Below, one piece after another: positions 7,072 through 14,730 of a stretch of DNA of 19,086 bases. The notes under the pieces were generated by a model. It was not told where the DNA came from. It saw nothing but the letters and a program-made list of their open reading frames with translations, and did not search any database. The stretch spans positions 1 to 19,086 of the forward strand of contig SKWY01000268.1 in NCBI GenBank assembly GCA_007128675.1. The letters are read 5' to 3'. The number at the start of each line of letters is the position of its first letter. Position 1 is the first letter of the stretch. This DNA comes from Deltaproteobacteria bacterium (GTDB lineage: Bacteria; Myxococcota; Myxococcia; SLRQ01). Made by a program: the position numbers and the translations under genes.

Positions 7072-7587
7072 TCAAAACTTGAAAAGGGAGATTACCCTTT
7101 CATCCTTGAGGCGCTCGCGGCCCTCGAGAAAACCAAGCTCGATGACGAAGCCGAAAGCGGCCACCTTTCCTCCCCTGCGTCGGACGAGCTCGGCGGTGGC
7201 CTCCGCGGTTCCGCCGGTAGCCAAGAGATCATCGACTATCAAGACTCGCTCGTCCCTGGAGATGGAGTCTATCTGCATCTCGAGTGCGTCGGACCCGTAC
7301 TCCAGGTCATAGGTGACGCGGTCGGTCAGCGAAGGCAGCTTTCCCGGCTTGCGCACGGGAACGAAACCCGAGCCCATCCGAGCCGCCAATGCCGCCCCGA
7401 AGATGAAGCCTCTGGCCTCGATGCCGACGATCTTGTCAACCCTCGTTTCCTCGAGCCGGCGCTCCAAAGCGTCGATCACACCCTCGAAAGCCTTGGGATC
7501 ACCAAGCACGGGGGTGATGTCCTTGAAGATTATGCCTGGCTTTGGAAAATCGGGAACATCACGAATTAGCGAGAGTATGTACTCCAT
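7072..7587 (-). CDS. apt: Adenine phosphoribosyltransferase
   Basis: Apt salvages adenine by transferring it to PRPP, giving AMP and pyrophosphate in the cytoplasm. The 171-residue length is normal. The N-terminus SLIRDVPDFPKPGIIFKDITP is highly characteristic. The core includes IEARGFIFGAALA (56-68) and VRKPGKLP (78-85), and the PRPP-binding loop is VLIVDDLLATGGTA (115-128). The ATG at 7587 has an AAAGGAGAG ribosome binding site. That site lies within the last codons of surE, and the two genes overlap by 29 bases, so translation is probably linked. It is the last gene of this short group; the tRNA-Arg gene lies just beyond on the other strand. Confidence 0.97.
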   Translation of the reverse strand: MEYILSLIRDVPDFPKPGIIFKDITPVLGDPKAFEGVIDALERRLEETRVDKIVGIEARGFIFGAALAARMGSGFVPVRKPGKLPSLTDRVTYDLEYGSDALEMQIDSISRDERVLIVDDLLATGGTAEATAELVRRRGGKVAAFGFVIELGFLEGRERLKDERVISLFKF

Positions 7588-8371
7588 TCGGCTCTCCTTT
7601 CGCGCCTGGTGAAGGCCTGAACCCTTCTATCATCCAGCTTGCCATCGGCTCCAATGCCTTCTCGGCGGTCAAGTCGAGATGAAGGGGGGTTACCGAGATG
7701 ACAGCGTCGTCTATGACGGCATTGCAGTCGGAGCCCAAAATATCCTCATGCTCCTTGCCCGATCCCCCTATCCAAAAGTAGCTGCCGCCCCTTGGATCTT
7801 TTCGCACCTCGATGGCCTCGCCATAGCGTCTACGGCCCTGCCTCGTAATGCGATAGCTCGAGGGGCTGCCCGGTGGAATGTTTACGTTCAAGAGGAGACC
7901 CGGCGGTAGACCTCGATCCAGGACTGTTTTGGCCAGGGCCCTGGCGAACGACTGGGCGGGTTCGAAACGCCATGGGGAGGAGCCTTCGAGGGAGATGGCG
8001 ATTGATGGAATTTTGCAGATGGTTCCCTCGAATGCCGCGGCCAGGGTACCAGAGTAGGTGATGTCATCGCCCATATTGCTGCCCAGATTGAACCCGCTGA
8101 CGACTAGATTGGGACGCTTGCCGGCTAGAACGTGGTGGACGCCAAGATACACGGAGTCCGTTGGCGTTCCGTCACAAGCGAAGCGGCGTGGAGCGTGCTC
8201 CACGAGGCGCAGAGGACGGTGAAGGCTCATCGCGTGGCCCGATGCGCTCCGTTCGCGATCCGGAGCAACGACGGTGATCTCTCCTAACGGTTCCAGCGCC
8301 TCGACTAAAGCGCTCAAGCCCGGCGAGTGAATGCCGTCATCATTTGAGACGAGAATGCGTGGCCTGATCAT
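7559..8371 (-). CDS. surE: 5'/3'-nucleotidase SurE
   Basis: SurE is a metal-dependent phosphatase acting on nucleoside monophosphates, linked in E. coli to stationary-phase survival. The N-terminal motif ILVSNDDG (6-13) holds the metal-binding Asp11 and Asp12. Further ligands are expected in RSASGHA (41-47) and at Asn95 in VSGFNLGSNMGDD, which precedes the conserved TYSGTLAAA. At 270 residues it is normal length. The ATG at 8371 has no strong Shine-Dalgarno sequence. It lies just downstream of the tRNA-Pro terminator, so it needs either a promoter in the short gap or read-through; I see no convincing promoter there. Its last 29 bases overlap apt. Both products act in nucleotide metabolism: SurE dephosphorylates nucleotides and Apt recaptures adenine. 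Confidence 0.96.
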   Translation of the reverse strand: MIRPRILVSNDDGIHSPGLSALVEALEPLGEITVVAPDRERSASGHAMSLHRPLRLVEHAPRRFACDGTPTDSVYLGVHHVLAGKRPNLVVSGFNLGSNMGDDITYSGTLAAAFEGTICKIPSIAISLEGSSPWRFEPAQSFARALAKTVLDRGLPPGLLLNVNIPPGSPSSYRITRQGRRRYGEAIEVRKDPRGGSYFWIGGSGKEHEDILGSDCNAVIDDAVISVTPLHLDLTAEKALEPMASWMIEGFRPSPGAKGEPNGVHTLANS

Positions 8372-8424
8372 GTCATCGAAGAGGGTTCGAAGGCATTGGG
8401 GGCTGTTACAAAGCGATACCCATC

Positions 8425-8460
8425 AAAAAGGAAGCAGCCTCCGAAGTGGTCTTCGGAGGC
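8425..8460 (-). terminator. Intrinsic terminator after tRNA-Pro
   Basis: The arms GCCTCCGAAG (8437-8446) and CTTCGGAGGC (8451-8460) are perfectly complementary around a 4-base loop. The stem can extend by four more pairs past one mismatch. On the minus strand it is followed within a few bases by five T residues (8429-8425). It lies 4 bases past the tRNA-Pro CCA end and should end that transcript as well as any read-through from merR. Confidence 0.9.
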
Positions 8461-8464
8461 CGCT

Positions 8465-8541
8465 TGGTCGGGACGACTGGATTTGAACCAGCGACCACTT
8501 GCACCCCAAGCAAGTGCGCTACCAGACTGCGCCACGTCCCG
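8465..8541 (-). tRNA. tRNA-Pro(GGG)
   Basis: Complete 77-base cloverleaf on the minus strand. The acceptor stem CGGGACG/CGTCCCG is perfect, with the C1-G72 pair and A73 expected of tRNA-Pro. The D arm is GCGC/GCGC, and the anticodon stem CTTGC/GCAAG carries loop TTGGGGT, anticodon GGG (8507-8505) for CCC codons. The T arm carries TTCAAAT and the CCA end is encoded (8467-8465). It has its own promoter and terminator, unlike the protein genes around it. Confidence 0.97.
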
Positions 8542-8598
8542 TTACTCGACATCTTGGAGAGTACAGCCGGTACATCGAAGCTGTTCCTCGTGGGCGGC

Positions 8599-8627
8599 TT
8601 TGTAGCCCCGCCTAGAACGTCTGTCAA
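8599..8627 (-). promoter_or_regulatory. Sigma70-type promoter for tRNA-Pro
   Basis: On the minus strand a perfect -35 TTGACA (8627-8622) is followed by exactly 17 bases and the -10-like TACAAA (8604-8599, four of six matches). Transcription would start near 8592, about 50 bases before the mature tRNA-Pro 5' end, leaving a leader for RNase P to remove. Confidence 0.65.
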
Positions 8628-8656
8628 TCTTCCGTAGGCAATCGGAGTCGATCTTT

Positions 8657-9166
8657 TCAGCCATCCTCTTTCGCTCTCCGGGCCCGAAGGTCCGCCTCGC
8701 GGCGATCCAGCAGCAAAACCAGATCCTCCAGCTCCTCGGCGACTCTCTTCAGTCTTTGATTGCCGAGCCGAGGTATCATGTCCGAGGCCACGGCCGTCTT
8801 GCCTCCACCCGCCAGCTCGTCGAGCCGCTCGCGGGCCCCCGCTATGGTGTACCGGTCCCCCCGGAGGAGTTCCTGTATGGTCAGCACCAGCTTCACGTCT
8901 TTTTGCTGATACAGGCGCTGACCATGACGAGACTTGATGGGTCGAAGCTGCTTGAACTCGGACTCCCAGTATCGCAGCACGTGAGGTTTGACCCCCAATA
9001 GCTCCGCCACCTCTCCGATTCGAAAATAGCGCTTGTCCGGGATGCCGAGGGGGGTAGACGAGGCTCTCGTAGAGGTATTTCGCTCTGCCTCACTGGGCGA
9101 ATCGGACTCGAGCTCATCGAGATCGAGGCTCTGGACGAGAGAGCTAATCTTTGGCTGGCGCTTCAC
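8657..9166 (-). CDS. MerR-family transcriptional regulator linked to ihfA
   Basis: The 169-residue protein has a MerR-type winged helix: helix-turn-helix YFRIGEVAELLGVKPHVLRYW (47-67) and wing region RPIKSRHGQRLYQQKDV (75-91). The N-terminal 45 residues are acidic and probably disordered. The C-terminal helix (about 137-165) should form the dimerising coiled coil. No cysteine-based metal site is seen, so the effector is unknown. The start is GTG, two bases after the ihfA stop, with no good ribosome binding site, so translational coupling to ihfA is likely. A MerR gene right after ihfA is a recurrent arrangement in Deltaproteobacteria. The target is not apparent; it could control its own operon. 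Confidence 0.9.
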   Translation of the reverse strand: MKRQPKISSLVQSLDLDELESDSPSEAERNTSTRASSTPLGIPDKRYFRIGEVAELLGVKPHVLRYWESEFKQLRPIKSRHGQRLYQQKDVKLVLTIQELLRGDRYTIAGARERLDELAGGGKTAVASDMIPRLGNQRLKRVAEELEDLVLLLDRREADLRARRAKEDG

Positions 9167-9168
9167 GT

Positions 9169-9444
9169 TCAGCCGTTGAGCGCCGTCTTCAGGACCTGGC
9201 TTGGGCGGAATGTCAGGACTCGGCGGGCGCAGATCTCGATCTCCTCGCCCGTCTGTGGATTGCGTCCAATCCTCGACTTCTTCTCTCGAACGATGAAGTT
9301 GCCAAAACCGCTGATCTTGATCTTCTCGCCTCGCTCCAGGATCTCCTTCATGGTGTCGAAGACCGCTTCCACAATCTCGGCGCTCTCCTTCTTGGAGAAA
9401 CCTATCTTGGCGTAGACGTTCTCGATGATATCCGCCTTAGTCAT
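9169..9444 (-). CDS. ihfA: Integration host factor subunit alpha
   Basis: IHF alpha pairs with IHF beta (not in this window) to bend DNA sharply at specific sites in recombination, replication and sigma54 promoters. The 91-residue size is typical. It has MTKADIIENVYAKIGFSK at the N-terminus, GFGNFIVREK (46-55) and the DNA-intercalating arm RIGRNPQTGEEI (58-69) with wedge Pro63. It ends with ARRVLTFRPSQVLK, which fits the alpha subunit better than HU. It lies 60 bases after pheT, as in E. coli, where ihfA also follows pheST, and 2 bases before the MerR gene. Confidence 0.94.
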   Translation of the reverse strand: MTKADIIENVYAKIGFSKKESAEIVEAVFDTMKEILERGEKIKISGFGNFIVREKKSRIGRNPQTGEEIEICARRVLTFRPSQVLKTALNG

Positions 9445-9504
9445 TCCTAACCTCCCTGGAAATCAGGCCATGAAGTCTTTCCGATGTCAATGCAGGCCTT
9501 TTGA

Positions 9505-11958
9505 TTAGCTTCTCAACTGGGCGCCAAGCTCATGCTGGAGACGCCTTATCAATGCTTCGTGAATCTCCATCGTTTCCGAATCGGTAAGGGTCCGATCGCT
9601 GGACTGGTACTGAATCGCGTAGGCAAGGGACCTCTTTCCTTCTCCCACCTGCTGGCCGGTATAGACGTCGAATAGGGTGGCCTTCGCCACGTTCACACCA
9701 GCTCGAGCCGCTTCCTTTAGGGGGGCTTCCAGCAACTGGCGCACCCTGGCGGCTGGGACGCTATCGTCCACCACGACGGCGAGATCCCGAAGGACCGGTG
9801 GAAAACGAGGGACGCCTTCATAAGTTGGCAAGAGCCTCGCTCTTCTCGAGATTGCTTCCATCTCCAGCTCGGCCACGAACACCTTCGCTGGCAGCTCGAA
9901 GGTGCCGGCTACGCGGGGGTGAATCTCGCCAAGCCAACCGAGAAGCTCTCCTTCCGGTCCCGCCACATGACAGGCCGATGTCGGGTGGAGCCATGGCAAA
10001 TCGTCACCTTTGGTCTCGAAGGAGCAGGAGGCGGGGTCGATGCCGACTCGCTCCAACGCGGCCTCCACGAGCCCCTTGATGTCGTAGAAATCGACGGCCG
10101 TGCCATCGGTGGTCCAGGAGAGAGGCCTTCGGCGCCCGGTCATCAGAGCCGCGAACCTCTCTGGCTCCGATATCACCCCCAGCTCGTCAAAAAGATAGGC
10201 ACGGCCAATCTCGTAGAGCTTCAGATCGCCTCTTTGGAACCTGCGGTTGTGCCGAAGATTGGCGAGCAGGCTCACCATTACGGTGGTGCGCATGGCGGCC
10301 TGATCCTTCGAAAGAGGGTTGGAGAGCATGAGCGCTCGAGCCTCTCTCGATACCTCGCCATCTCGAGGAGCCAACGAGGCAATCTCATCCTCGGACATGA
10401 AGCTGTAGTTCACTACCTCCCGGCACCCTGCCGCAGCAGCCGCATCTCGGAGCCTAGAGGCAATGTCGAAGTGCGCCTGCCCCTTCTCCTCGCCGGCCGT
10501 GGCCAGGGAGCGCCTTGGGAGCGTCGCCGGTATGGAGTCGTAACCGTGTATGCGGGCGACCTCCTCTATGAGGTCGATCTCTCGAGCCATCTCGGTCCGG
10601 AACGAGGGCACCTCCAGCTCGACACTATGGCGATCTCTCTTCAACACCTTGAAGCCAAGGCGCCGTAGAATCGCCACCTGCTCGGCGGCTCGGATCGGCA
10701 GGCCCAGAACCTCGTTCGTCCTGGCAAATCGCAAGGTCACCCGCAGTGGCTCGAATGGACGAGGATGCACATCGATGGGCAGCCCGACGACACGCCCACC
10801 AGCTATCTTTCGGATCAAGCTGGCCGCCCGAGTGGCCGCCTGCAGAGGAATCCTCGGGTCGGCTCCGCGCTCGAAGCGATGTGACGACTCCGAGTGGAGG
10901 CCATGGCGTCGAGCAGTGCGGCGGACTCCCGTGGGCTCGAACCAGGCGCTCTCGATCAGAACTCGCGTCGTTTCCTTCGTGACTTCCGAGGAGGCTCCAC
11001 CCATTACTCCGGCTATCGCCACGGGTGACGCGGCATCGGCGATCACAAGGTCGCTGCCATGAAGCTTTCTCTCCACCTCATCCAATGTCTCGATGACCTC
11101 TCCCTCCTTGGCAAGTCGCACCACGATCGTGGACTCGGCAAGAAGATCGAGATCAAAGGCATGGAGGGGATGGCCAAGCTCCAGCAAGACGTAGTTAGTT
11201 ACGTCCACTACGTTGTTGATGGGTCTTATGCCCGCGGCGGCCAGACGAGCGCAAAGCCAAGGTGGAGACATACCTATGCGTACCCCCTCGACTACTTGGG
11301 CCACATACCTCGTGCAACGCTCCGGCTCATCGATGACTACCTTTGCATAGGGCGCGGATGGCTCGATATCCCGCCTGATTCTTGCGGTCGGGGCTCGAAG
11401 GCTGCTGTTTGTGATGGCGGCTATCTCCCGTGCCACGCCGACATGAGACAATGCATCGGGCCTGTTGGGGGTGGCCGCGATCTCCAGCACGGGCTCAGAA
11501 AGATCTAGAGCCTCGTGCAGGGCGCTTCCCACAGGGGCCTTCGGCCCCAGATCCAATAGCCCCGAATGATCGTCCCAAAGACCCAGCTCGGAGGCCGACA
11601 GGAGCATCCCGGCCGACTCGACACCCCGAACTCTTCGCTTCTCGACTAGCAGATTACCGGGCAACCTCGTCCCCGGAGGGGCAAGGGGCACCTTCATGCC
11701 TCGCCGCACGTTTGGGGCTCCACATACGACGGTTCGCTTGGAGACTCCATCGAAGACCTTGCAAATCTTCAGGCGATCGGCCTCGGGATGAGGCTCGCAG
11801 AGTTCCACTTGGGCCACCACGACTCCGGCAAGACCCGCGCCGAACTCCTCTATGCCCTCTACCTCGAGGCCCGCGAACGTAAGGCGCTCGGCAAGCTCAC
11901 TTGGCTCGGGCAAATCCCTTGTCAGATACTCTCGAAGCCATGGCAAAAAGACCTTCAT
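9505..11958 (-). CDS. pheT: Phenylalanine-tRNA ligase beta subunit
   Basis: PheT forms the alpha2-beta2 phenylalanyl-tRNA synthetase with PheS and carries tRNA-binding and editing functions. At 817 residues it is of normal bacterial length. The start MKVFLPWLREYL is characteristic. A tRNA-binding OB fold follows (about 40-150), then the B3/B4 editing domain around RYVAQVVEGVRIGMSPPWL. Next are the B5 domain and the catalytic-like core, with FERGADPR and EIDLIEEVARIHGYD visible. The C-terminal ferredoxin-fold anticodon-binding domain (about 723-815) begins at YEGVPRFPPVLRDLAVVVDD. It is the large second partner of the pheS-pheT pair, 69 bases downstream of pheS on the same strand. Nothing unusual was seen. 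Confidence 0.98.
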   Translation of the reverse strand: MKVFLPWLREYLTRDLPEPSELAERLTFAGLEVEGIEEFGAGLAGVVVAQVELCEPHPEADRLKICKVFDGVSKRTVVCGAPNVRRGMKVPLAPPGTRLPGNLLVEKRRVRGVESAGMLLSASELGLWDDHSGLLDLGPKAPVGSALHEALDLSEPVLEIAATPNRPDALSHVGVAREIAAITNSSLRAPTARIRRDIEPSAPYAKVVIDEPERCTRYVAQVVEGVRIGMSPPWLCARLAAAGIRPINNVVDVTNYVLLELGHPLHAFDLDLLAESTIVVRLAKEGEVIETLDEVERKLHGSDLVIADAASPVAIAGVMGGASSEVTKETTRVLIESAWFEPTGVRRTARRHGLHSESSHRFERGADPRIPLQAATRAASLIRKIAGGRVVGLPIDVHPRPFEPLRVTLRFARTNEVLGLPIRAAEQVAILRRLGFKVLKRDRHSVELEVPSFRTEMAREIDLIEEVARIHGYDSIPATLPRRSLATAGEEKGQAHFDIASRLRDAAAAAGCREVVNYSFMSEDEIASLAPRDGEVSREARALMLSNPLSKDQAAMRTTVMVSLLANLRHNRRFQRGDLKLYEIGRAYLFDELGVISEPERFAALMTGRRRPLSWTTDGTAVDFYDIKGLVEAALERVGIDPASCSFETKGDDLPWLHPTSACHVAGPEGELLGWLGEIHPRVAGTFELPAKVFVAELEMEAISRRARLLPTYEGVPRFPPVLRDLAVVVDDSVPAARVRQLLEAPLKEAARAGVNVAKATLFDVYTGQQVGEGKRSLAYAIQYQSSDRTLTDSETMEIHEALIRRLQHELGAQLRS

Positions 11959-12027
11959 GTCTAGTTAGCCTCATGCATGCTTTGACGACACAACAAAGTT
12001 AGACCCCCCAAACAAGGCTTCGATGGG

Positions 12028-13239
12028 CTAAGGAAACTGATCCAAGAAACGGGCGTCGTTTTCGAAGAGCATTCTCAGATCGTCGATTCGATAGCGAAGC
12101 ATGGCCACTCGGTCTATGCCCATGCCGAAGGCAAACCCAGACCATGTATCCGGATCGTATCCCACCGCCTCGAACACTGCTGGATCAACCATCCCAGCTC
12201 CGAGAATCTCTAGCCAGCCAGTGCCCGAGCAGGTCTTGCAGGGCCCCGTTTGCGGCGGCTTGCCGGCAATAGAGCCATTGCCTTGGCCGGCATCCTCGTG
12301 GCCTTCCATTTCGGATCGAGAAGCACCGCTGCCCCCACACAGCGTGCAGCTGACATCGACCTCGGCTGATGGTTCCGTGAACTGGAAGTAGGATGGCCTC
12401 AAGCGAACTCGGGTGTCCTTACCAAAGAAGCTCGTCGCGAAAAGCTGGAGGGTACCCTTGAGATCAGCCATGGTCACTTGCCGATCCACCCAAAGGCCCT
12501 CGATTTGATGGAACATGGGGGTGTGGGTGAGGTCCGAATCGCGCCGGTAGACCTTGCCAGGACAGACTATGCGAATCGGTGGCGGACTTCGCAGCATGGA
12601 CCGTACCTGCACCGGCGATGTGTGTGTACGCAGTAGAACCTCGCCGGGCTCGGGACCACGAGTGCCGTCGTGCAGGGTAGCAGCCACGGGATGGCCACTT
12701 GCTAGATAGAAAGTGTCCTGCATGTCACGAGCGGGATGCTCCGCCGGGATGTTGAGTGCTTCGAAGTTGTAGAAGTCTCCTTCTATCTCGGGGCCGCTTG
12801 CGACCTTGAAGCCCATGCGCTCGAAGACTCTGACCACCTCTTCGCCGGTCCTCGAAACGGGGTGGCGCCGGCCGAGCTCTACCGGTCGACCGGGCAGGGA
12901 GACGTCTATTGGGGGGGCACGAAGCTCCCGATCCAGTGCAGCGCCTTCTGCGGTGTCCTTTGCCCGAGCCAGGGCCGACTCGATTGCGTCCCGGGTTGCA
13001 TTGGCCGCCTGTCCGACGGCCGGACGAGCCTCGGCAGACAGGGAGCCCATGCTCTTCAAGATGAGGCTTACCTCACCTTTCTTACCCAAGAAACGCAGGC
13101 GGATGGACTCCAGGACGCCGGCAGGATCCTCTTCAGCCAGCGCCTCCTCGATCAGAGCCAAAGCCGTCCGTTTGGCCGAATCTAGAGCCTCGAGCATGGA
13201 CTCCGGAGTGGGGCGACCCTCCATCTCGATGCCTGCCAT
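12028..13239 (-). CDS. pheS: Phenylalanine-tRNA ligase alpha subunit
   Basis: PheS is the catalytic subunit that activates phenylalanine and charges tRNA-Phe. The N-terminal coiled-coil arm spans about 11-100. Class II motifs follow: motif 2 around LLRTHTSPVQVRSM and GKVYRRDSDLTHTPMFHQIEGL, then RPSYFQFTEPSAEVDV, and motif 3 in GFAFGMGIDRVAML (368-381). At 403 residues it is well over the usual 330-350. One extra stretch lies at about 182-200, before LLRTHTS. A second Gly/Ser-rich loop of about 25-30 residues lies between two CxxC pairs (Cys298/Cys301 and Cys334/Cys337), which are close together in other bacteria. Both pairs are intact, so zinc binding may persist. The first ATG is used; an ATG five codons on is an alternative. 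It follows rplT by 19 bases. Confidence 0.97.
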   Translation of the reverse strand: MAGIEMEGRPTPESMLEALDSAKRTALALIEEALAEEDPAGVLESIRLRFLGKKGEVSLILKSMGSLSAEARPAVGQAANATRDAIESALARAKDTAEGAALDRELRAPPIDVSLPGRPVELGRRHPVSRTGEEVVRVFERMGFKVASGPEIEGDFYNFEALNIPAEHPARDMQDTFYLASGHPVAATLHDGTRGPEPGEVLLRTHTSPVQVRSMLRSPPPIRIVCPGKVYRRDSDLTHTPMFHQIEGLWVDRQVTMADLKGTLQLFATSFFGKDTRVRLRPSYFQFTEPSAEVDVSCTLCGGSGASRSEMEGHEDAGQGNGSIAGKPPQTGPCKTCSGTGWLEILGAGMVDPAVFEAVGYDPDTWSGFAFGMGIDRVAMLRYRIDDLRMLFENDARFLDQFP

Positions 13240-13258
13240 TACCTAACCGTTCCCAAGT

Positions 13259-13627
13259 CTAGTTGGCTGCTTTCGTCTCCGCTCCACGGGCTACATCGAC
13301 AATCGCCGTGAAACCCTGGGGGTCATACCAGGCAATCTCGGCCAAGATCTTACGGTCAATCTCGACCCCGCCCCGCTTCAGGCCAGCCATCAGCCGGCTG
13401 TAGCTGATGTCGTTGAGCCTGGCGGCGGCGTTGATTCTGGCGATCCACAGCTTGCGAAAGTCACGCTTGCGTTGCTTTCGGTGGATGGTGGCGTTCTTGA
13501 GTGCTCTCTCCACTGCCTCGGCGCCGCGCCTTATGGTGTTCTTGCGCCTGCCACGAAAGCCCTTGGCCTTGGCTAGTACTCTTTTTCTTCGCTGCCTTCT
13601 TTGTGCACCTGCGCTCTTCACTCGCAT
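13259..13627 (-). CDS. rplT: 50S ribosomal protein L20
   Basis: L20 binds 23S rRNA early in assembly of the large subunit and in several bacteria represses its own operon. The 122-residue product shows the basic N-terminal extension with KAKGFRGRRKNTIRRGAEAVERAL (21-44). The globular part has RKRDFRKLWIARINAA (52-67) and SYSRLMAGLKRGGVEIDRKILAEIA (78-102). The C-terminal tail is a few residues longer than usual. The ATG at 13627 has AAAGGAG about 8 bases upstream. It lies between rpmI and pheS, the order shared with E. coli. Confidence 0.98.
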   Translation of the reverse strand: MRVKSAGAQRRQRRKRVLAKAKGFRGRRKNTIRRGAEAVERALKNATIHRKQRKRDFRKLWIARINAAARLNDISYSRLMAGLKRGGVEIDRKILAEIAWYDPQGFTAIVDVARGAETKAAN

Positions 13628-13681
13628 GGATCATGCTCCTTTCCCCTGCGCACAGAAGACCTTGCGACGTGGCAGGGAGCG

Positions 13682-13698
13682 CCCGTAATTGCTACGGG
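13682..13698 (-). repeat. Hairpin in the rpmI-rplT spacer
   Basis: CCCGTA (13682-13687) and TACGGG (13693-13698) are perfectly complementary around 5 bases, within the 108-base gap between rpmI and rplT. No T-run follows on the minus strand, so it is not a terminator. It could be an RNA processing or L20-binding element; function is unproven. Confidence 0.45.
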
Positions 13699-13735
13699 AC
13701 GACTTTGAAATTGAACGACGAATAAGGACTCGAAG

Positions 13736-13939
13736 CTATCCGTACGGCATCAAGTCCTGCTTCACCCGTCTTGCTTCACTTGTGGACAGCTCAAACGTTC
13801 CACGCTTTTGGCGCTTCTTGTTGCGAGACTTGGAGAAGGTCAGCATATGCCGGGTGCCGGCATGCTTGGCCTTCACTCCCCCGCTCTTACGCACCTTGAA
13901 TCGTTTGGCCGCGCCACGATTGGTCTTTAGCTTGGGCAT
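13736..13939 (-). CDS. rpmI: 50S ribosomal protein L35
   Basis: L35 is a small basic large-subunit protein. The 67-residue product starts with MPKLKTNRGAAKRFKVRKSGGVK and has the family's HMLTFSKSRNKKRQKR core (31-46), then a C-terminal helix ending DLMPYG. Length is normal. It sits 34 bases after infC and 108 bases before rplT, in the conserved infC-rpmI-rplT order. Confidence 0.98.
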   Translation of the reverse strand: MPKLKTNRGAAKRFKVRKSGGVKAKHAGTRHMLTFSKSRNKKRQKRGTFELSTSEARRVKQDLMPYG

Positions 13940-13973
13940 CAGTAACTCCTAGAACTGCGGGTCGAGGAAGCCG

Positions 13974-14678
13974 TCAGCGGGCTTCCTCTTCCTTCTTTGA
14001 CTTCTCGGGGGTGGAGTCATCATTCTTCGACTCCTCCGTCTTTTTCGTGCTCGCACCATCTTGGCTCGGCTTGCCTCCGTCCTTGGAGGAGCGCTGGCTC
14101 CTGGCTTTGGCTTTTGCCTGTGCTTGCACTCGGGCCAAGGCTTTCTTGTCTGGGGCCAAGATCATGAACATATACCGCTGCTCCATCCTCGGAGCCACCT
14201 CGACCAAGCCGAGGCCCTCCACGGACTTCGCTATTCTTTCCAGTCGCTGAAAAGCTATGTCCTTATGGATGACTTCCCGGCCGCGAAACATCAGGGTGAT
14301 TCGCACCTTGTCACCCGCCGCGAGGAACCGCTGCACATGCTTCAGCTTGAACTCGAAGTCATGCTCGTCTGTCTTCGGACGAAGCTTGACCTCCTTGATC
14401 TCCTGATGGCTGGCATGCTTCTTTGCCTCGGACTGCTTTTTCTTCGTTAGGTACTTTTGCTTCCCATAGTCGAGGATCTTGCAAACCGGAGGTTTCGCCT
14501 CCGGCGCCACCTCGACCAGGTCGAGCCCATTGTCGTCGGCACGCCGAAGCGCTACGTCTATGGGCATTGTACCAAGCTTCTCGCCGTCCTCCGCGATCAC
14601 CATTACCTCTCGTGCGCGGATTCGCTTGTTGATGCGCGGCTCTCTCTCCCGCTGTTGCGAACGATGGTCCCTTCGGAT
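13974..14678 (-). CDS. infC: Translation initiation factor IF-3, AUC start, long charged C-terminal tail
   Basis: IF3 binds the 30S subunit and rejects wrong start codons and initiator tRNAs. Numbering from the ATC at 14678 (234 residues): N-domain with EPRINKRIRAREVMVI (12-27), PPVCKILDYGK (63-73) in the linker, and C-domain to about 177 ending in EVAPRMEQRYMFMILAP. About 50 Lys/Ala/Ser/Glu-rich residues then extend past E. coli IF3 (180 residues). No ATG, GTG or TTG lies at the expected place. Instead AAGGAG (14692-14687) sits 8 bases before ATC CGA AGG, right where homologues begin. E. coli infC uses AUU, allowing IF3 to repress itself through start-codon discrimination, and M. xanthus dsg is reported to use AUC. 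The longer frame from a TTG at 14795 runs through a terminator hairpin and is rejected. Confidence 0.93.
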   Translation of the reverse strand: MRRDHRSQQREREPRINKRIRAREVMVIAEDGEKLGTMPIDVALRRADDNGLDLVEVAPEAKPPVCKILDYGKQKYLTKKKQSEAKKHASHQEIKEVKLRPKTDEHDFEFKLKHVQRFLAAGDKVRITLMFRGREVIHKDIAFQRLERIAKSVEGLGLVEVAPRMEQRYMFMILAPDKKALARVQAQAKAKARSQRSSKDGGKPSQDGASTKKTEESKNDDSTPEKSKKEEEAR

Positions 14679-14686
14679 GTTAGTCT

Positions 14687-14692
14687 CTCCTT
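14687..14692 (-). promoter_or_regulatory. infC ribosome binding site that sets the AUC start
   Basis: AAGGAG on the minus strand lies 8 bases before the ATC codon at 14678. It is the strongest Shine-Dalgarno match in the region and no standard start codon stands at the right distance, so it decides the non-canonical infC start. Confidence 0.8.
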
Positions 14693-14730
14693 GTGTGGGC
14701 TTCTTGGCATTGCCTAGGAGCCTGTGAATC

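Noticed and set aside
8396..8637. Short frames on both strands over tRNA-Pro
   Set aside because: They contain typical tRNA-derived strings such as LDLNQRPLAP and GFEPATTCTP and no protein signature.
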